Source of the DNA: Mesorhabditis belari
Taxonomy: Eukaryota > Nematoda > Chromadorea > Rhabditida > Rhabditidae
Length of the DNA: 64,000 nucleotides
Assembly: GCA_958450365.1 (NCBI GenBank)
Contig: CAUEEP010000741.1
Coordinates: 1,558,001-1,622,000 of the forward strand
Direction: 5' to 3'
The translations under genes were made by a program, and so were the position numbers. Positions 21,301-32,183 of this stretch are shown piece after piece. The stretch's first letter is position 1, and every line of letters begins with the position of its first letter. The notes below the pieces were generated by a model. It ran no database searches. It worked only from the letters and a program-made list of their open reading frames with translations, and was not told the origin of the DNA.

Positions 21301-23014
21301 CTGCGTTTCGCGACGAATTATGCCTAAGCAAATTCGATCTTTACATAACCAGATCAACGTGTTTTTGAACTAAACTCAACCGAATCTCAACTTAAAACCC
21401 ACTATTCTTGCGGAGCAGGGCCGGTTCCGTGCGACTACAAACTGACGACACCGAACAAACACCTTAAAGAGTGAGCAGTGCTTGACAGTGAAGCAAATCA
21501 TAAGGAAATGGGGAAAGTTAATTAACGGCTCAAAAATTCTCTTTTTTCTTTTTTGTCTTTTTTTTGTTTGACAAGAATATTAAATTGAGAAGCTTCATTT
21601 TATTGAGAATTTGAACCATCAATTACTAGCACTTATGCTGTTTAGTCCTAAAACCCCAGACAAGTATCGCCTTTTCTGTGAGAATACGTTTAAGAATTGG
21701 TGAATTCAAAACAAAATAATAACTTTCTAATCCCTACAAAAATTCCATGGTTATTTGTTTTAAGGACTAAACAGCATACGTACTCAATAACTTTACTAAA
21801 TTAATGCATGCAAACTGAAAAATCTACTCGTGCAAAGGAAAACCCAAAAAAACTAACTAGTTCCAGACCCATGCCGTCGCCGCATACCGCTTCCCGATTC
21901 GTATCCATCACTTCGTACTTCATTGTCATCAGAGGGCTGCTCATCATCCGAACTAAACCGACAATCATTAGTGCATTTTCAATAAAACACTTTTATCCTT
22001 AACGCAAACACAATCTTTTTTTACCTTTTTACAATCACTACTGATAAGGCCAATTGCAGAAAAGAAACTACCTTGAAAGACAATCGCCAAGATTGAACAA
22101 TTGAGCCGAGCTTTCACCACGCTTGATTTTCTCCATCTTCTTTGTCGTTTTGATTTGTCGAGCACCCCACTAAAGTTTTTTTTACGCTTATACTCTCATC
22201 AACTTTTAAGGTTTCTAAATTTTAAGTCTAATTTTGTTGCTTTAAAGCAATAACCATTTCTAAATTTCACTCTTATCAAATAAAATGTTTGATTTGAAGT
22301 AAAAGAGCGGCTGTCAGAACGAATAACCCGCTATCTAGCAAAAAATTCGAGGATAAAGGCCACCCATTTCAGGATTTTTAAAAAAAGCACGGCTCAGAAC
22401 AGCTACGTCGCTAACTTTGGCAAATGATGCTTACATAAAAGGGTGCTACTACACTTAAGGAGGATTATACTTGCAAGGTACCTCTCCGTACTCCGGCAGA
22501 CACATGGAGGGAGGTACTTCAAAAGTATATGGGGATGGACAAATAGCATCACCTTTTTTTGATGAGTTAGTTGCTTGTTTTACAATTTTTTTTCTAGGGT
22601 AACCAGTTGTGCTGAGTCGAATGGTGATATTTGCAAAGCGTTTAGAACAAGTTGCGCTGCTATTTTTCTGTTTAAAAGTGACTTCTCGCTAGTTGGCATT
22701 TATTGGAAGCGAAAGGGGATTGCTGAGCCCTGACTGTATACAAGTTGTAAATCTAGATTAAAAACCTAAAATAAATAGATGATGGCGCTCGCTATAATTT
22801 TGTCCCCCTCCCTAAGTGTAATAGCATTCATAAAAGTTATTTTTGCAAAGAAAAAATTTACCTCAAAGATAGCAATGAGCGTATTTACGTAGAGTTTCCT
22901 CAATCCCAGACTTTTCCCAAAAGTGGCAAGGACGAGGCATAGTAGAACGGTGAGTGCAACTGGCGGGAAAAGGAAAGCACTCGCAAAGATGATGTGCTCG
23001 AAGAACGGACCCAT
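18337..23014 (-). CDS. GPAT3/4: Glycerol-3-phosphate acyltransferase, GPAT3/GPAT4 type
   Basis: ER-membrane enzyme that moves a fatty acyl group from acyl-CoA to sn-glycerol-3-phosphate, the first step of glycerolipid synthesis. Sixteen exons join in one frame, every junction GT..AG and in phase: 23014-22862, 22169-22072, 21952-21858, 21441-21403, 21323-21211, 21034-20922, 20881-20732, 20615-20512, 20466-20280, 20096-19988, 19949-19849, 19128-19068, 18954-18815, 18736-18654, 18612-18506, 18387-18337; 567 residues. Family motifs in order: NHTSPMD at 294-300 (catalytic His and Asp), WFERSEAKDR at 336-345, FPEGTCINN at 367-375, FPIAMKYD at 393-400; also GIESIIEDEVTSRF about 168-181. Hydrophobic segments lie near 7-35 and 210-250. 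Family members are about 430-460 residues; the extra length is an acidic insert near 84-150 (DDEQPSDDNEVRSDG, DEDEDDGE) and an acidic tail (EELPEDVIVSSDEDEG). Start chosen as the ATG opening the hydrophobic N-terminus. GPAT3 and GPAT4 cannot be separated from sequence alone. The last exon's acceptor (18387 or six bases on) is the least certain point. Confidence 0.93.
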
Positions 23015-23831
23015 TCTTGTTGATGACGAGCTTCTCGACTACCGAAATGATGCTTGCGTCTGTTGGAAGGCCGTTTTCTAAAGAAAAACGTTATAGAAAT
23101 ATATTTTCGGTAGATAACGTGACAAAAATAGGAAACAGCGGCAAGAAAAAGTTGATAAACAAGCACGAGATCAGAAAAAGAGAGGAAACTCGACTTTGAT
23201 CTAATCAGCTGGGAAAATGTTCGAAATGTGTGTTAAACAAAAAAAAATAAAACGGATACAAGGTTTTTCTCTTGAAATAAAGTTCAAAAGTCGACAGATG
23301 TGTTTCACTATAGTGTAGTGTTTCGACGTTAACAACTAAGCTATGCCACATAGAAAATTTGCCATTGTACACGTAGGGAAACCAATCTGCCGCACTACCA
23401 CACCCATATCGCTCTTTTTAGCGAACAAATCGAAAACCTCTGAGGCAATAAACAGAAATCGTTGCACTCTGTGAAAAAATCGATCTCAATCGTCGCGTCA
23501 AAAGATATCACCATCAATCAAAGTGACAAAAATGATGATAAGTTTGACAGGCCGAAAAAATTTGAGAATAAAAAAGACCAAAGATTTTCGGGAATAAGCG
23601 TTTCCTTTCAAGAAAATAACCGCAATTTTCTCGGGTTGAGTCTATGAGAGAAAGTTTTATATCTTTTCGAAACGCTTCCCTTCTTTCCCTTCATCGAAGA
23701 GATGAAAAGAGGGCAAAAGAAACGTCACATGTAACCAACACACACGATAAACAACACAAAAAGCATGAGAGGGTACGGTGGGTGAAGCGCGGGATAGAGT
23801 TGAGTCAATTTTGCCAATGCTTTCAACAATC
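23015..23831. other. Upstream region of the acyltransferase gene
   Basis: Should contain the promoter and 5' leader of the minus-strand gene; no core promoter motif is clear. No other exon seen. Confidence 0.4.
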
Positions 23832-24310
23832 AGGGAGTGGGACAAATGCTACCTTTTTTTTGCGCACCCGGACATTTGGGCACCTTTTTTTCCGCACTTA
23901 GCCCATTAGCGCACCTTTTTTCGCGTTTTAAAAAAGCTCTAAAAAGCTAATATTAACCAATTTCTATTCCAAAAGTTGTTTTTCTAGGTAATTTTAGGGC
24001 GTAGAATCGAAATTTTGACATAACAGAACGTGTGGAAACGAACGGACGGAGTTATACAAAGAGAAAAATCGACAATTTTCTGTAATTTGATCTAGCCGTT
24101 TTGTCTTTCAAATTGGTTCCACACGCTCTGTTATATGAAAATTTGAATTCGACACCCTCAAATTACCTAGAAAAACAACATTTGGAATAGAAATTGGTTA
24201 ATATTAGCTTTTTTAAAACGCGAAAAAGGTGCGCTAATGGGCAAGGTGCGGAAAAAAAGGTGCGCAAATGTCCGGGTGCGCAAAAAAAGGTCGCATCTGT
24301 CCCACTCCCC
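23832..24310. mobile_element. Foldback MITE, family A, copy 1
   Basis: The two halves are inverted copies over about 235 bases each: ends GGGAGTGGGACAAATGC..., then TTTTTGCGCACCCGGACATT, GCCCATTAGCGCACC, AACCAATTTCTATTCCAAA. Centre near 24070. A second copy is at 34502-35014. No coding capacity. Confidence 0.88.
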
Positions 24311-25639
24311 AATAGGCAATTAAAGCAGACATTTCTTGGGTACGGTTTTTTGCGTGCTTTACAGAGAATTAGAAAATACAAGAGTTGAGTCAATTTTTAA
24401 ATCCAAATTTTGAAAACAACTTTGTTTTTTCTTTGAAACAACCTTGCATCAAAATTCGAAAATTATAAATTTCTGATTTCCTGAAATCTCAAAAATAGAA
24501 AAAAACACGATTGCAGAATGGGGGAGTTCCCTATCAATGACCAATGCACATAGAAATGAAAAGAGAAACGACGCAAAAAAAATTGATAAGCAAAGAACTC
24601 TGAAAGATTTCGAAGAAAGGCGAAATCGAGCGATCTGCTCAGGGGGCACACGGGGTCAAGGCTCATGCAAGATTGGGGGTGGAGTAGGAGAGACTAAAAG
24701 AATGGAGAAAAGAGTGATAAATGATAATGGCTTAGTATAAATTTAGGTCCAATCAACTAGACGAGTGCCGAAAAAAAGCCTTTTTGCAAGCAGTTGCTAC
24801 TTTGTAGACAAGGGGGAGTCTGGTTGGTAAGCTTGTTCCAGTCTGGTTGGTAAGGTTATTCCTAGAACTAAAAATTAAGGCCAGGCCAGGCAGACTGTCA
24901 ACTTTTGATGGCTTTTATCAAAACTAATTTGCTTTGTATTACTAGTGTGCTTTCCTTTGAATTTACTAGACGCACTAGACTCACTAGATTCACTAGACGT
25001 GGCTAGACCTGTCCGTTTTTGCTTGAATGAATAAAAAAACCAATTCAAAACCAATTCAATTCAATTCAATTATTCAATATTCAATTATTCAATATTCAAT
25101 TATTCAATATTCAATATTCAATATTGAATATAAGCGTGTGAAAACGTTTCAACGAAGCTCAAAGAAACAATGTGCTGACCCAGAGACAAAAAGGAATCAC
25201 TTTAAAAAATGTGGAAGGATCTGGAACTAATGAAACCAACTTTCACAAGAAAAAATGAGAGAAAATTGTGCCTAAATGGAGAAGGAGGCGTTCTTTTACA
25301 GAAATGGTTTGACATTGTGAGCGCGACATTGTTTAGGGTACGGTATTTCTAGTGTCTTATTAGATTGCGCCAGCTTTTTGGTGACTCGTCGTCACAGCTG
25401 TTAATGGTTTTTGAAAGCTTTGGCTTTTGGCTTGGCCTGGCCTGGCTTTTCACTTTTTCTAGACCAAGCAAAGCCAGCCCATAACCCATGGCCTTGACCT
25501 GACTTTCGCTAGCCTGGCTAGCCATAGCTTTTGGCTTTTTGGAACAATTCTGCTAGTTGGGCCACGATTTTTGTCTGAACTTAGTTTTAAAAATAAATCG
25601 ATCAGTTTTAGATAAAAAGCTTACCTACCTAGTAGACAT
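24311..25639. other. Non-coding intergenic stretch
   Basis: Contains GTCTGGTTGGTAAG twice at 24827-24860, a (TTCAAT)(ATTCAATATTCA)n tract at 25047-25130, and GGCCTGGCCTGGC at 25433-25446. No convincing exon. Confidence 0.4.
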
Positions 25640-25644
25640 GGGAG

Positions 25645-25822
25645 AATTCCAAGCTGAACCTAATTCCACCTTCGTTTTCTTGGCCATTTCTTGGCCGATT
25701 GCTCTGAAATTTTGTCTACAGATAGAAATTGACATTTTCAGCTTGTAGACAAAATTTCAGAGAAATCGGGCCAGAAACGGTCGAGAAAACAAAGGTGGAA
25801 TTAGGTTCGGCTTGAAATTTAC
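25645..25822. repeat. Foldback repeat (hairpin)
   Basis: Left arm 25645-25722 (CCAAGCTGAACCTAATTCCACC, TCTGAAATTTTGTCTACA) and right arm 25744-25822 are inverted copies with about 80% match by eye; loop about 20 bases. Single copy in this window. Confidence 0.75.
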
Positions 25823-26568
25823 CTGTATTTTTACCCAAAATAGGTATGGCTAACTCGAGAGCCGGCCGATTGAACTCAAAATTTTTGAGCAAGAAGTGAT
25901 CTAGTGATCTAGAGCTTCAAAAGTGATCTAGAGCTATAAAAATGAGCAGAAACCAGCTATACTACAGTTTAAATTAGACAGGATTCCTATTAGACTCTAG
26001 AAATACAGCTATCTTGCAGCCAAAACCTGTAAGCAATAGGTTTTTTTAAGAAAAAATTCGGGATTTTCTCGTGAAAACAAAGATTTGTCAAAGATGTTCT
26101 GAGATAAAAGAATAAAGTATCTCTGCATTGTTTTTTCCAGGGAATACTTGGGGTCATTCTCATGCAATCATTTGGGGAAAAGACTCTGACGCTTCCTGTG
26201 TTACACTTGAAAAATTGCCCAGCAACAAACAACTGACTTCCCAGGATTTCTCTCCATTCAACCCCCGAGAGTTCACCACTCATTGACCTGCCCGCCCGCA
26301 CAAAATTGATAGCTTTTTAGGCAGTTTGAACACTTTTTGCTGTCGATTGAAGATTGAGAAAAGAGAAATTGTTTACCCCGTTTCGTTCAAAAATCAAATC
26401 CAGTGAATCTCGATCCAAAATGATTGAATCGATTGGATTTTCAAATAAAATGAATATAAATTGTAATTTTAAGTATTTGAACTTGAACTAAAGCATTCTT
26501 TTCAAAAACAAGAGCAAATAACAGTTCATTTCTTTTGCCCAATTCAAAAGCAATCCACACTAAACAAA
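25823..26568. other. Non-coding stretch
   Basis: GTGATCTAGAGCT repeats near 25900-25940. The 103-codon minus-strand frame at 25990-26301 has no recognisable features and no splice context. Confidence 0.35.
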
Positions 26569-26783
26569 ATACTTTTCTCTAATAGTAGTGCACCCTGAGC
26601 GTCACCTAAATTCCTCGAAATCTCGAGAACTGTTTATCAGAATCTATCGATGTGGGATCGGAAAATGTAGCTGAAGATGAGATCTAGTGGGGGATTTGAG
26701 TGTTGAGCTTCTGTGAAAGCTTGGGAACTGTAAAATAGTCGTCAACTCGGCTCATCGGGACGCACTACTATTAGAGAAAATAC
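26569..26783. mobile_element. MITE family B, copy 1
   Basis: About 215 bases with inverted ends ATTTTCTCTAATAGTAGTGC / GCACTACTATTAGAGAAAAT. Interior shared with three further copies (26945, 36319, 36543), including CTCGAAATCTCGAGAACTG and GAAAGCTTGGGAACTGTAAA. The adjoining 26785-26860 matches the flank of copy 3 (end of family C), so the pair moved or duplicated together. Confidence 0.88.
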
Positions 26784-26944
26784 TGTATATAAAGCTACAT
26801 TGGAAATCAGAACTGAACCTGTATGCTACGCTCCGGGAAAAGTTCCAGCGGCGTCTCTGATCTTTACTTAAGCTCAAGCTTAGGCTCAGGCTCGATGGCG
26901 TCGCCATTGAAAATATAACGGAGATTATATTGAATAAAAGAATG

Positions 26945-27164
26945 CCGTATTTTCGCTAATAATAGTGCACCCTGAGCGTCACCTAAATTCCTCGAAATCT
27001 CGAGAACTGTTTATCAGAACCTATCGATGTGGGGTCGGGAAATGTAGCTGAAGATGAGATCTAGGGGGGGATTAGAGTGTTGAGCTTCTGTGAAAGCTTG
27101 GGAATTGTAAAATAGACACCAACTCGGCTCGCTTGGGTGCACTACTATTAGAGAAAATACGGTA
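26945..27164. mobile_element. MITE family B, copy 2
   Basis: Same orientation as copy 1 and very similar; the right end reads GCACTACTATTAGAGAAAAT followed by ACGGTA, the left GCCGTATTTTCGCTAATAAT, so the full terminus is likely TACCGTATTTTC. Confidence 0.88.
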
Positions 27165-27774
27165 GGTTAAAAACAAATAAAAATAAGTAAATAAAAAAAT
27201 AAGTTAAAGAAAGTTGAATGCAGAAAGAAAATATTATCCAAGAAGTGCATTGTTGATTCAAGAATGATTCAAAAATTGTTTAAAATTGAGGAAAAGGGCG
27301 AACGGAAACAATCTAAAATATCAGACCACCAGAAAAGACTGGGATTCCAACATTTCGTGACTGACCTTTTTGGAAGAGGAAAGAGGAAGAGGAAAGAAAG
27401 CTTGAAAGAGGAAAGAAAGCTTAAAATTGCATTTCCCAGGTGTCCATCTTGGCGAGGCTCGTTTATGTCGGAGCACGTGTCAGTCTCTTTTCAAATTCAA
27501 ACCTAACTAAAAGGACAGAAATTCTAGAATAGATATGAGATTGGTTGGCCTTTCAAATTTCAAAACTCATCTCAAACTAGAGTACACAATGAGGCAAGAA
27601 CTTGTTTCTTGTATTTCAAAACATAAAATCATACGGAGTCTAGCGTAATTTTAAGACAGAAATTGATTTTCTGAATCAAGAAATGTTTAGAACATGTTTA
27701 GAACATTTTCACCTTTTCCCTGCTCCTCAAAAATGAACTTAACATCAACTTAAGTTTTGGTTATACCAGTTCTT
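27165..27774. other. Non-coding stretch
   Basis: GAAAGCTTGAAAGAGGAAAG near 27395. The 80-codon plus-strand frame at 27264-27506 has no domain and no splice context; not called. Confidence 0.35.
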
Positions 27775-28676
27775 TGAAAAAACTAGCTGCGAAATGCCTA
27801 ACTTATTTTAGAAGTATCAAGTGTTATATAGAGAATTGTAGCCCTTAATCTTGGCTACATTTATCTACTAAAAACTTCCCGATTGGACTTATACAACTCA
27901 TTTAACAAGCGCTTGAATGAGATCACTTCGGCCTTGAATGAGATCAATCTGTCTTTTGGCCGCATCAACTTAAATTTTGCTTATGCCAGTTCAGCTAAAA
28001 CAGTTAAGTGTAATTCTTAATGTTCTTAACTGATGTTAAACGCTATTTTTGCATTGAAGAAATATTAAAAAGCTTTTCTTAACAATGTTTAATAGAGAAA
28101 AGCAGCCAAATACTCGACAGGCTCGCCAAATGACAGGCTCGCAAAATGACAGGCTCGCCAAATGACAGGCTCGCCAAATGACAGGCTCTCGCAAAATGAC
28201 AGGCTCGCCAAATGACAGGCTCGCCAAATGACAGGCTCCCAAATGACAGGGCTCGCCAAATGACAGGCTCGCCAAATGACAGGCTCGCCAAATGACAGGG
28301 TCGCCAAATGACAGGGTCGCCAAATGACAGGGTCGCCAAATGACAGGGTCGCCAAATGACAGGGTCGCCAAATGACAGGGTCGCCAAATGACAGGGTCGC
28401 CAAATGACAGGGTCGCCAAATGACAGGGTCGCCAAATGACAGGGTCGCCAAATGACAGGGTCGCCAAATGACAGGGTCGCCAAATGACAGGGTCGCCAAA
28501 TGACAGGGTCGCCAAATGACACATTGATCTCATTCAAGCGCTTGTTAAATAGGTTGTATAAGTCCAATCGGGAAAGTTTTTGGTAGATAAATGTAGCCAA
28601 GATTAAGGGCTACAATTCTCTATATAACACTTGATACTTCTAAAACAAGTTAGGTATTTCGCAGCTACTTTTCCAA
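27775..28676. mobile_element. Foldback element with a minisatellite core
   Basis: Outer arms 27775-27940 and 28520-28676 are inverted copies (AGCTGCGAAATGCCTAACTT; TCTATATAACACTTGATACT; CCGATTGGACTTATACAACT), about 90% alike by eye. Inside lie 170 bases of unique sequence and the 16-base minisatellite 28113-28520. No transposase. Confidence 0.85.
28113..28520. repeat. 16-base minisatellite TCGCCAAATGACAGGG
   Basis: About 25 units; variable (CTCGCCAAATGACAGG, CTCGCAAAATGACAGG) on the left, near identical from 28290 to the right arm, so the array grew at its right side. All minus-strand frames are open (His-Leu-Ala-Thr-Leu...). Confidence 0.95.
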
Positions 28677-28734
28677 AAAGTTGTTGCTATACTTGGCGAT
28701 CACCCTGTATAAACAATTAAAGGTACGGTATTGT

Positions 28735-28850
28735 GTAATTGATAAGGTACTGACAGAATCTACGGTACACAGTAGAGTACAGTACGCAATACAGTACAGT
28801 ACAGTACAGAATACAGTACAGTACGAAATACAGTACAGTACAGGGCACAT
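28735..28850. repeat. (ACAGT)n-type repeat
   Basis: AGTACAGTAC and GTACAGAATACAGTAC units; open on both strands and self-complementary in part. Confidence 0.85.
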
Positions 28851-29455
28851 GCAACTTCTATACGAAATTTAAAGTTGGGTAATTTTGTGGGAAAAAATCT
28901 TCAAGTACCAAACAAAAAGTAGTCGAATTATAAGCAATTTAAAACCAATTTGCGATTTTTTAAAAAGCTTTCTTTTCTATAGCTTCTAGCTCCTTGTAAA
29001 ATATTCGTTTATGTAAAGGCACGTGCCCTCGTCGTCTCTTTTCTTCCCTTTCTTTCTTTTCTTTCTTTTCTTTTCGTAATCAGCTTGATTGCCAGGCTAG
29101 AGCTGACAAACCAAATAAAGCAAGTCATAAACAGTCATTAGTCTGCAATTGAAAAAGAGAAAGAAAAGAAAAGCGAGTTGCGTGTCCGCCTAGAACTCCA
29201 TGCATTCCTAATTGGGCATTCCGGGGTAAGGACACAGATTTACTCGGATTTTTAGAGTAAAATTGTTTTGCTTAGATGACTTTATCGAATTTAACGATTT
29301 TCTGCAGAATATTGGCTGTACTTGGCTTCAGATTTGACTCCTTTGATTTGGAGGATTTAATTTGGCTCCTATTTTGTTATCTTTCTTTGATACTTTCCTT
29401 GTAGCAGAATGCGTTAAAACATTGACTGTCTCGATTGTTGTTGCCTGTCTCATTG
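28851..29455. other. Non-coding, 3' of the small minus-strand gene
   Basis: Contains a (TTTC)n-like tract at 29040-29075 and its rough complement at 29150-29175. No exon seen. Confidence 0.4.
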
Positions 29456-30122
29456 TCATTGCCTGTTTCGATTGTCAGGTGTTGATCTCTCATCTTTCCA
29501 GTGTCCGTAGGTGTGACTCTCGCCATTCTCTTCCTCTTTTGTCGTATTTGATTTCGGAGTCCGTCCACCCGAATTGTTGTTTGCTCTCTGTTTGGCCCGA
29601 ATGTTCTCCTCTCGTTCTTGACTTTCTTGACTTTTCTTGGCCTTCTCCTCCACCCTCAAGCGAGCCTCTTTTTCTTCTCAAAATCTCCGTTTCACTGAAG
29701 AAAATTCATGCACAGCTAATTCTGCTAATTCTTCTGTTAACCCTATTGATCTTAGGATCATTTTATAAGTCATTCAAACGCATTCTTGCATTTAGTTTTC
29801 ATTTGCTTTGATGGCTTAGGCAAAGGATTGTCTGGACATGATTTGTAATTGATTTGTACTTGTTTGTACTTGATTTGTAATTGATTTGTACTTGATTTGT
29901 ACTTGGTACTTGATTTGTACTTGTTTTGTACTTGATTTGTACTTGTTTTTCTTCTTCTTTAGATTCTTTAGAGTAAGATTTTTGGTTAAAGGAACAAAAA
30001 TTCGGTTAAATTCGGTTAAATTGTACTTTATGTTCCAGCTTCCGATCTCAATGAAACCAATTTTATTTTAAACCTCTTTTTCTTCGCATTTTTGCTTCCC
30101 ACTGCAAAGAAGATGCAGCCAT
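29456..30122 (-). CDS. Small charged protein, two exons
   Basis: Exon 1 is 30122-30074 (start context TCAAAATGG, donor GTTTAA) and exon 2 is 29676-29456 (acceptor GATTTTGAG, stop TGA). Exon 1 ends with one base, exon 2 starts with two, so the frame is kept; 89 residues. The N-terminal half is a Lys/Glu/Arg-rich probable coiled coil (WEAKMRRKR then EARLRVEEKAKKSQESQER), the rest is polar and likely disordered (NNNSGGRTPKSNTTKEEENG). No signal peptide, membrane segment or known domain. Exon 2 is also open in a second minus frame and, as a hydrophobic frame, on the plus strand; I prefer this reading because of the phase match and composition. It may be only the start of a longer protein. Confidence 0.5.
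29845..29948. repeat. (GTACTTGATTT)n tandem repeat in the intron
   Basis: About ten units of TTGATTTGTACTTG, inside the intron of the small minus-strand gene. Confidence 0.85.
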
Positions 30123-30229
30123 TTTGAAGAATTCGCTGGTTCTATCGTTTCCGGACAACTTGCACAACTTAAAAAACATGTAGCGCGCTAAGTTTCCAAA
30201 TAAATAGTCAACTAAATAGTGTACGCCTT

Positions 30230-30315
30230 GAAGAAAACGAAGCTCTCAAAGTCGCTTCAATTCGAGTTTCAAGTCGCTTCTTCAAGCTCTTCAAGTCGCT
30301 CTCCAAGTCGCTTCA
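30230..30315. repeat. AAGTCGCTTC tandem repeat
   Basis: Six diverged units of CAAGTCGCTTC / CAAGTCGCTCT upstream of the small gene. Confidence 0.7.
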
Positions 30316-30472
30316 TTCGTGTTGGCCTTAGATCAAGAAAATAAAAATAAAAATATGAAATTTTACTCACAGTCTTCCCCTTAACTAGATATTCAAAGAA
30401 ATTTCGCATGCAAATTACAAAAAAGAAGCAAGGGAAGACAACACCAGACAACACAGACAAAGTACAAGACTA

Positions 30473-30868
30473 GACATGGGAAATCGAGACGGTTCTGGAC
30501 GACGATATTTTGGCCAAAAGTTTTTTACCAAAACAAGTTATTGTTCTAATTATTTTTGCATTAAATAGAGCGTCTTATGGGCCACATTTTGACCTATAAT
30601 ACTTCTCAATGTCTTTTTAAATTGAACGAGAAAAACCTGTTTGACCCGTCGCCCCGATCCGAAAGCATCTTCGGGTCGGGCGACGGGTAAAACGTATTTC
30701 TTTCGTTGATCCACAGGAGATTTTGCTATTTATTACATGTCGAAATGTAGCTCATAAGATGCTCTATTTAATGTAAAAATAATTAGAACAATAACTTGTT
30801 TTGGTAAAAACTTTTGACTTGGCCAAAATATCGTCGCCCGAACCGCCCTGATTTCCCATGTCTATGGT
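30473..30868. mobile_element. Foldback MITE
   Basis: Nearly the whole 396 bases is one inverted repeat: GACATGGGAAATC, GACGATATTTTGGCCAA, ACCAAAACAAGTTATTGTTC, TTAAATAGAGC are all found inverted in the right half. Loop about 60 bases near 30660 (GTCGCCCGATCC...). No coding capacity. Confidence 0.85.
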
Positions 30869-31314
30869 CCAGCAGTGTTTTGACAATAAGTTTTTTAGCT
30901 TTTTTGGCATCAGTGAGCTGTCGGAAGGAAAACTCAGAGCCACGGCAAAGTTCTGACTCTACAATTTAGCTAAAAATTCCACTTTGACTTCCACGACTTC
31001 CTAGTCAGAGCCAAAAGTAAAGTTGGTTTTCGATAATTTTCTGCTAGCAAATTTTTTAAAATTTTCAATAGTTGTAAAATTTGAATGTAAGAATGGATAT
31101 TTGATTCAATTTTACACATTCCTTGTCTAATAGTAAGACACAATTTGTGTTGCGCTTCTTTTGGGGGACCATAACGATTCCGCCGCAAGTCAAAAACGAA
31201 AGTTGCGCCGACGAATCTTGCGCCAAGCATTTCATTCATTCATAAAACGCATCCATAATCATTCAAGATTTTACAAAATGCATCTTCCACAAATAAACAC
31301 CAACAAACAATCGT
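30869..31314. other. Stretch between MITE and Tc3-like remnant
   Basis: No clear exon. The minus frame at 30970-31239 may include eroded element sequence but is not recognisable as transposase. Confidence 0.3.
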
Positions 31315-31460
31315 GTAAACAGCAAACAACAACAAACAACAACGAGCAACAACGAACAACAACGAGCAACAACGAGCAACAACGAGCAACAACAACAGCA
31401 ACAGCAACAACAACAAACAACAACGAGCAACAACAACAGCAACAACAACAACAACAAAAC
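31315..31460. repeat. (AAC)n with AACGAGC interruptions
   Basis: ACAACAACGAGCA units over 145 bases; polyGln/Asn in one frame. It interrupts the Tc3-like region. Confidence 0.92.
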
Positions 31461-31475
31461 ACCTCAAATACTGTA

Positions 31476-32183
31476 CTATTTCCAATTGTTGACGCAAAGT
31501 TGACGATCGGAATACGGAAAATACATGCTTGGAAAATACATTTGTCTAAATTTCTGATATGGCGTTCGGCCCGTTTGGAGAGCTTCTTGTGACGACCAAT
31601 GCGTGCACATTTGAAGCGCATTTGAAGTACCATATTTGAGTGGAGCTTTGAGGTAACAGTTGATACAGTCTCTTGAGCTATTGGTTCGACGACTCATCTC
31701 GGAAATTGACAATCCGAGTTGCTGGTCGAGTTGAGCTTGCTCCCCGTCAGAGAGTTGAGTTGCTTGCGGCATTGTTTTTTCTGAAGTTGAAGTAAGACAA
31801 AGTAAGCTCTTTAGGCCTCCTTATAAGGAATCTGAAGTGAAAGGGCGGGACTTATGTTTGCCAGAGGCAGATTTAGCGTTCGGCCATGCGTTGGCCCGTT
31901 TGGAGAGCTTCTTGTGACGACCATGCGCATTTAAACTAAAAAAAAGTATGAAATGACACGAAAATTTGGGGGCTTTGATGGTTCTGGTCTGGTTTTGCAC
32001 CGGTTGAATTCTCGTTTTTTGGCTGTTACACTTTCCCTATTCATGCTATGTCGATGATTTTTGGGGTTTAAGGGTTTTTTTTGGTCCTGAATTTAACTAC
32101 GCTTTCAGTTTTTTTGTCACTGGCACGAAAGCCGCAGAAAATTGAAATTTAGGGGGTGGCGTAAGGTTTTGCACCGCACTGTA
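31476..32183 (-). mobile_element. Tc3-like transposon remnant
   Basis: The minus frame from 31772 starts MPQATQLSDGEQAQLDQQ and continues SISEMSRRTNSSRDCI and YLKAPLKYGTS, which follows the N-terminal helix-turn-helix of Tc3 transposase (order and spacing of SD.E.AQLD, EMSR...SR.CI..YLK.P..YGTS). After that the frame shifts (GRHKKLSKRAERHIRN in another frame) and the catalytic part is lost. The 5' end of the element is seen at 32183: CACTGTA, i.e. TACAGTGCGGTGC read outward-in, a Tc-type terminus with TA. The other terminus was not found. GGCCCGTTTGGAGAGCTTCT is duplicated at 31568 and 31889. Confidence 0.72.

Noticed and set aside
28036..28600. Three overlapping minus-strand frames of 136-173 codons with regular repeats
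   Set aside because: A 16-base unit opens all three frames; they are a minisatellite, not a repeat protein.
29362..29811. 149-codon hydrophobic plus-strand frame
   Set aside because: It is the complement of a charged minus-strand exon with better start, splice and phase support.
30369..30472. Minus-strand frame ending at GTGAGT (MRNFFEYLVKGKT)
   Set aside because: Good donor, but it does not share phase with the next acceptor and upstream lies a MITE; left out of the gene model.
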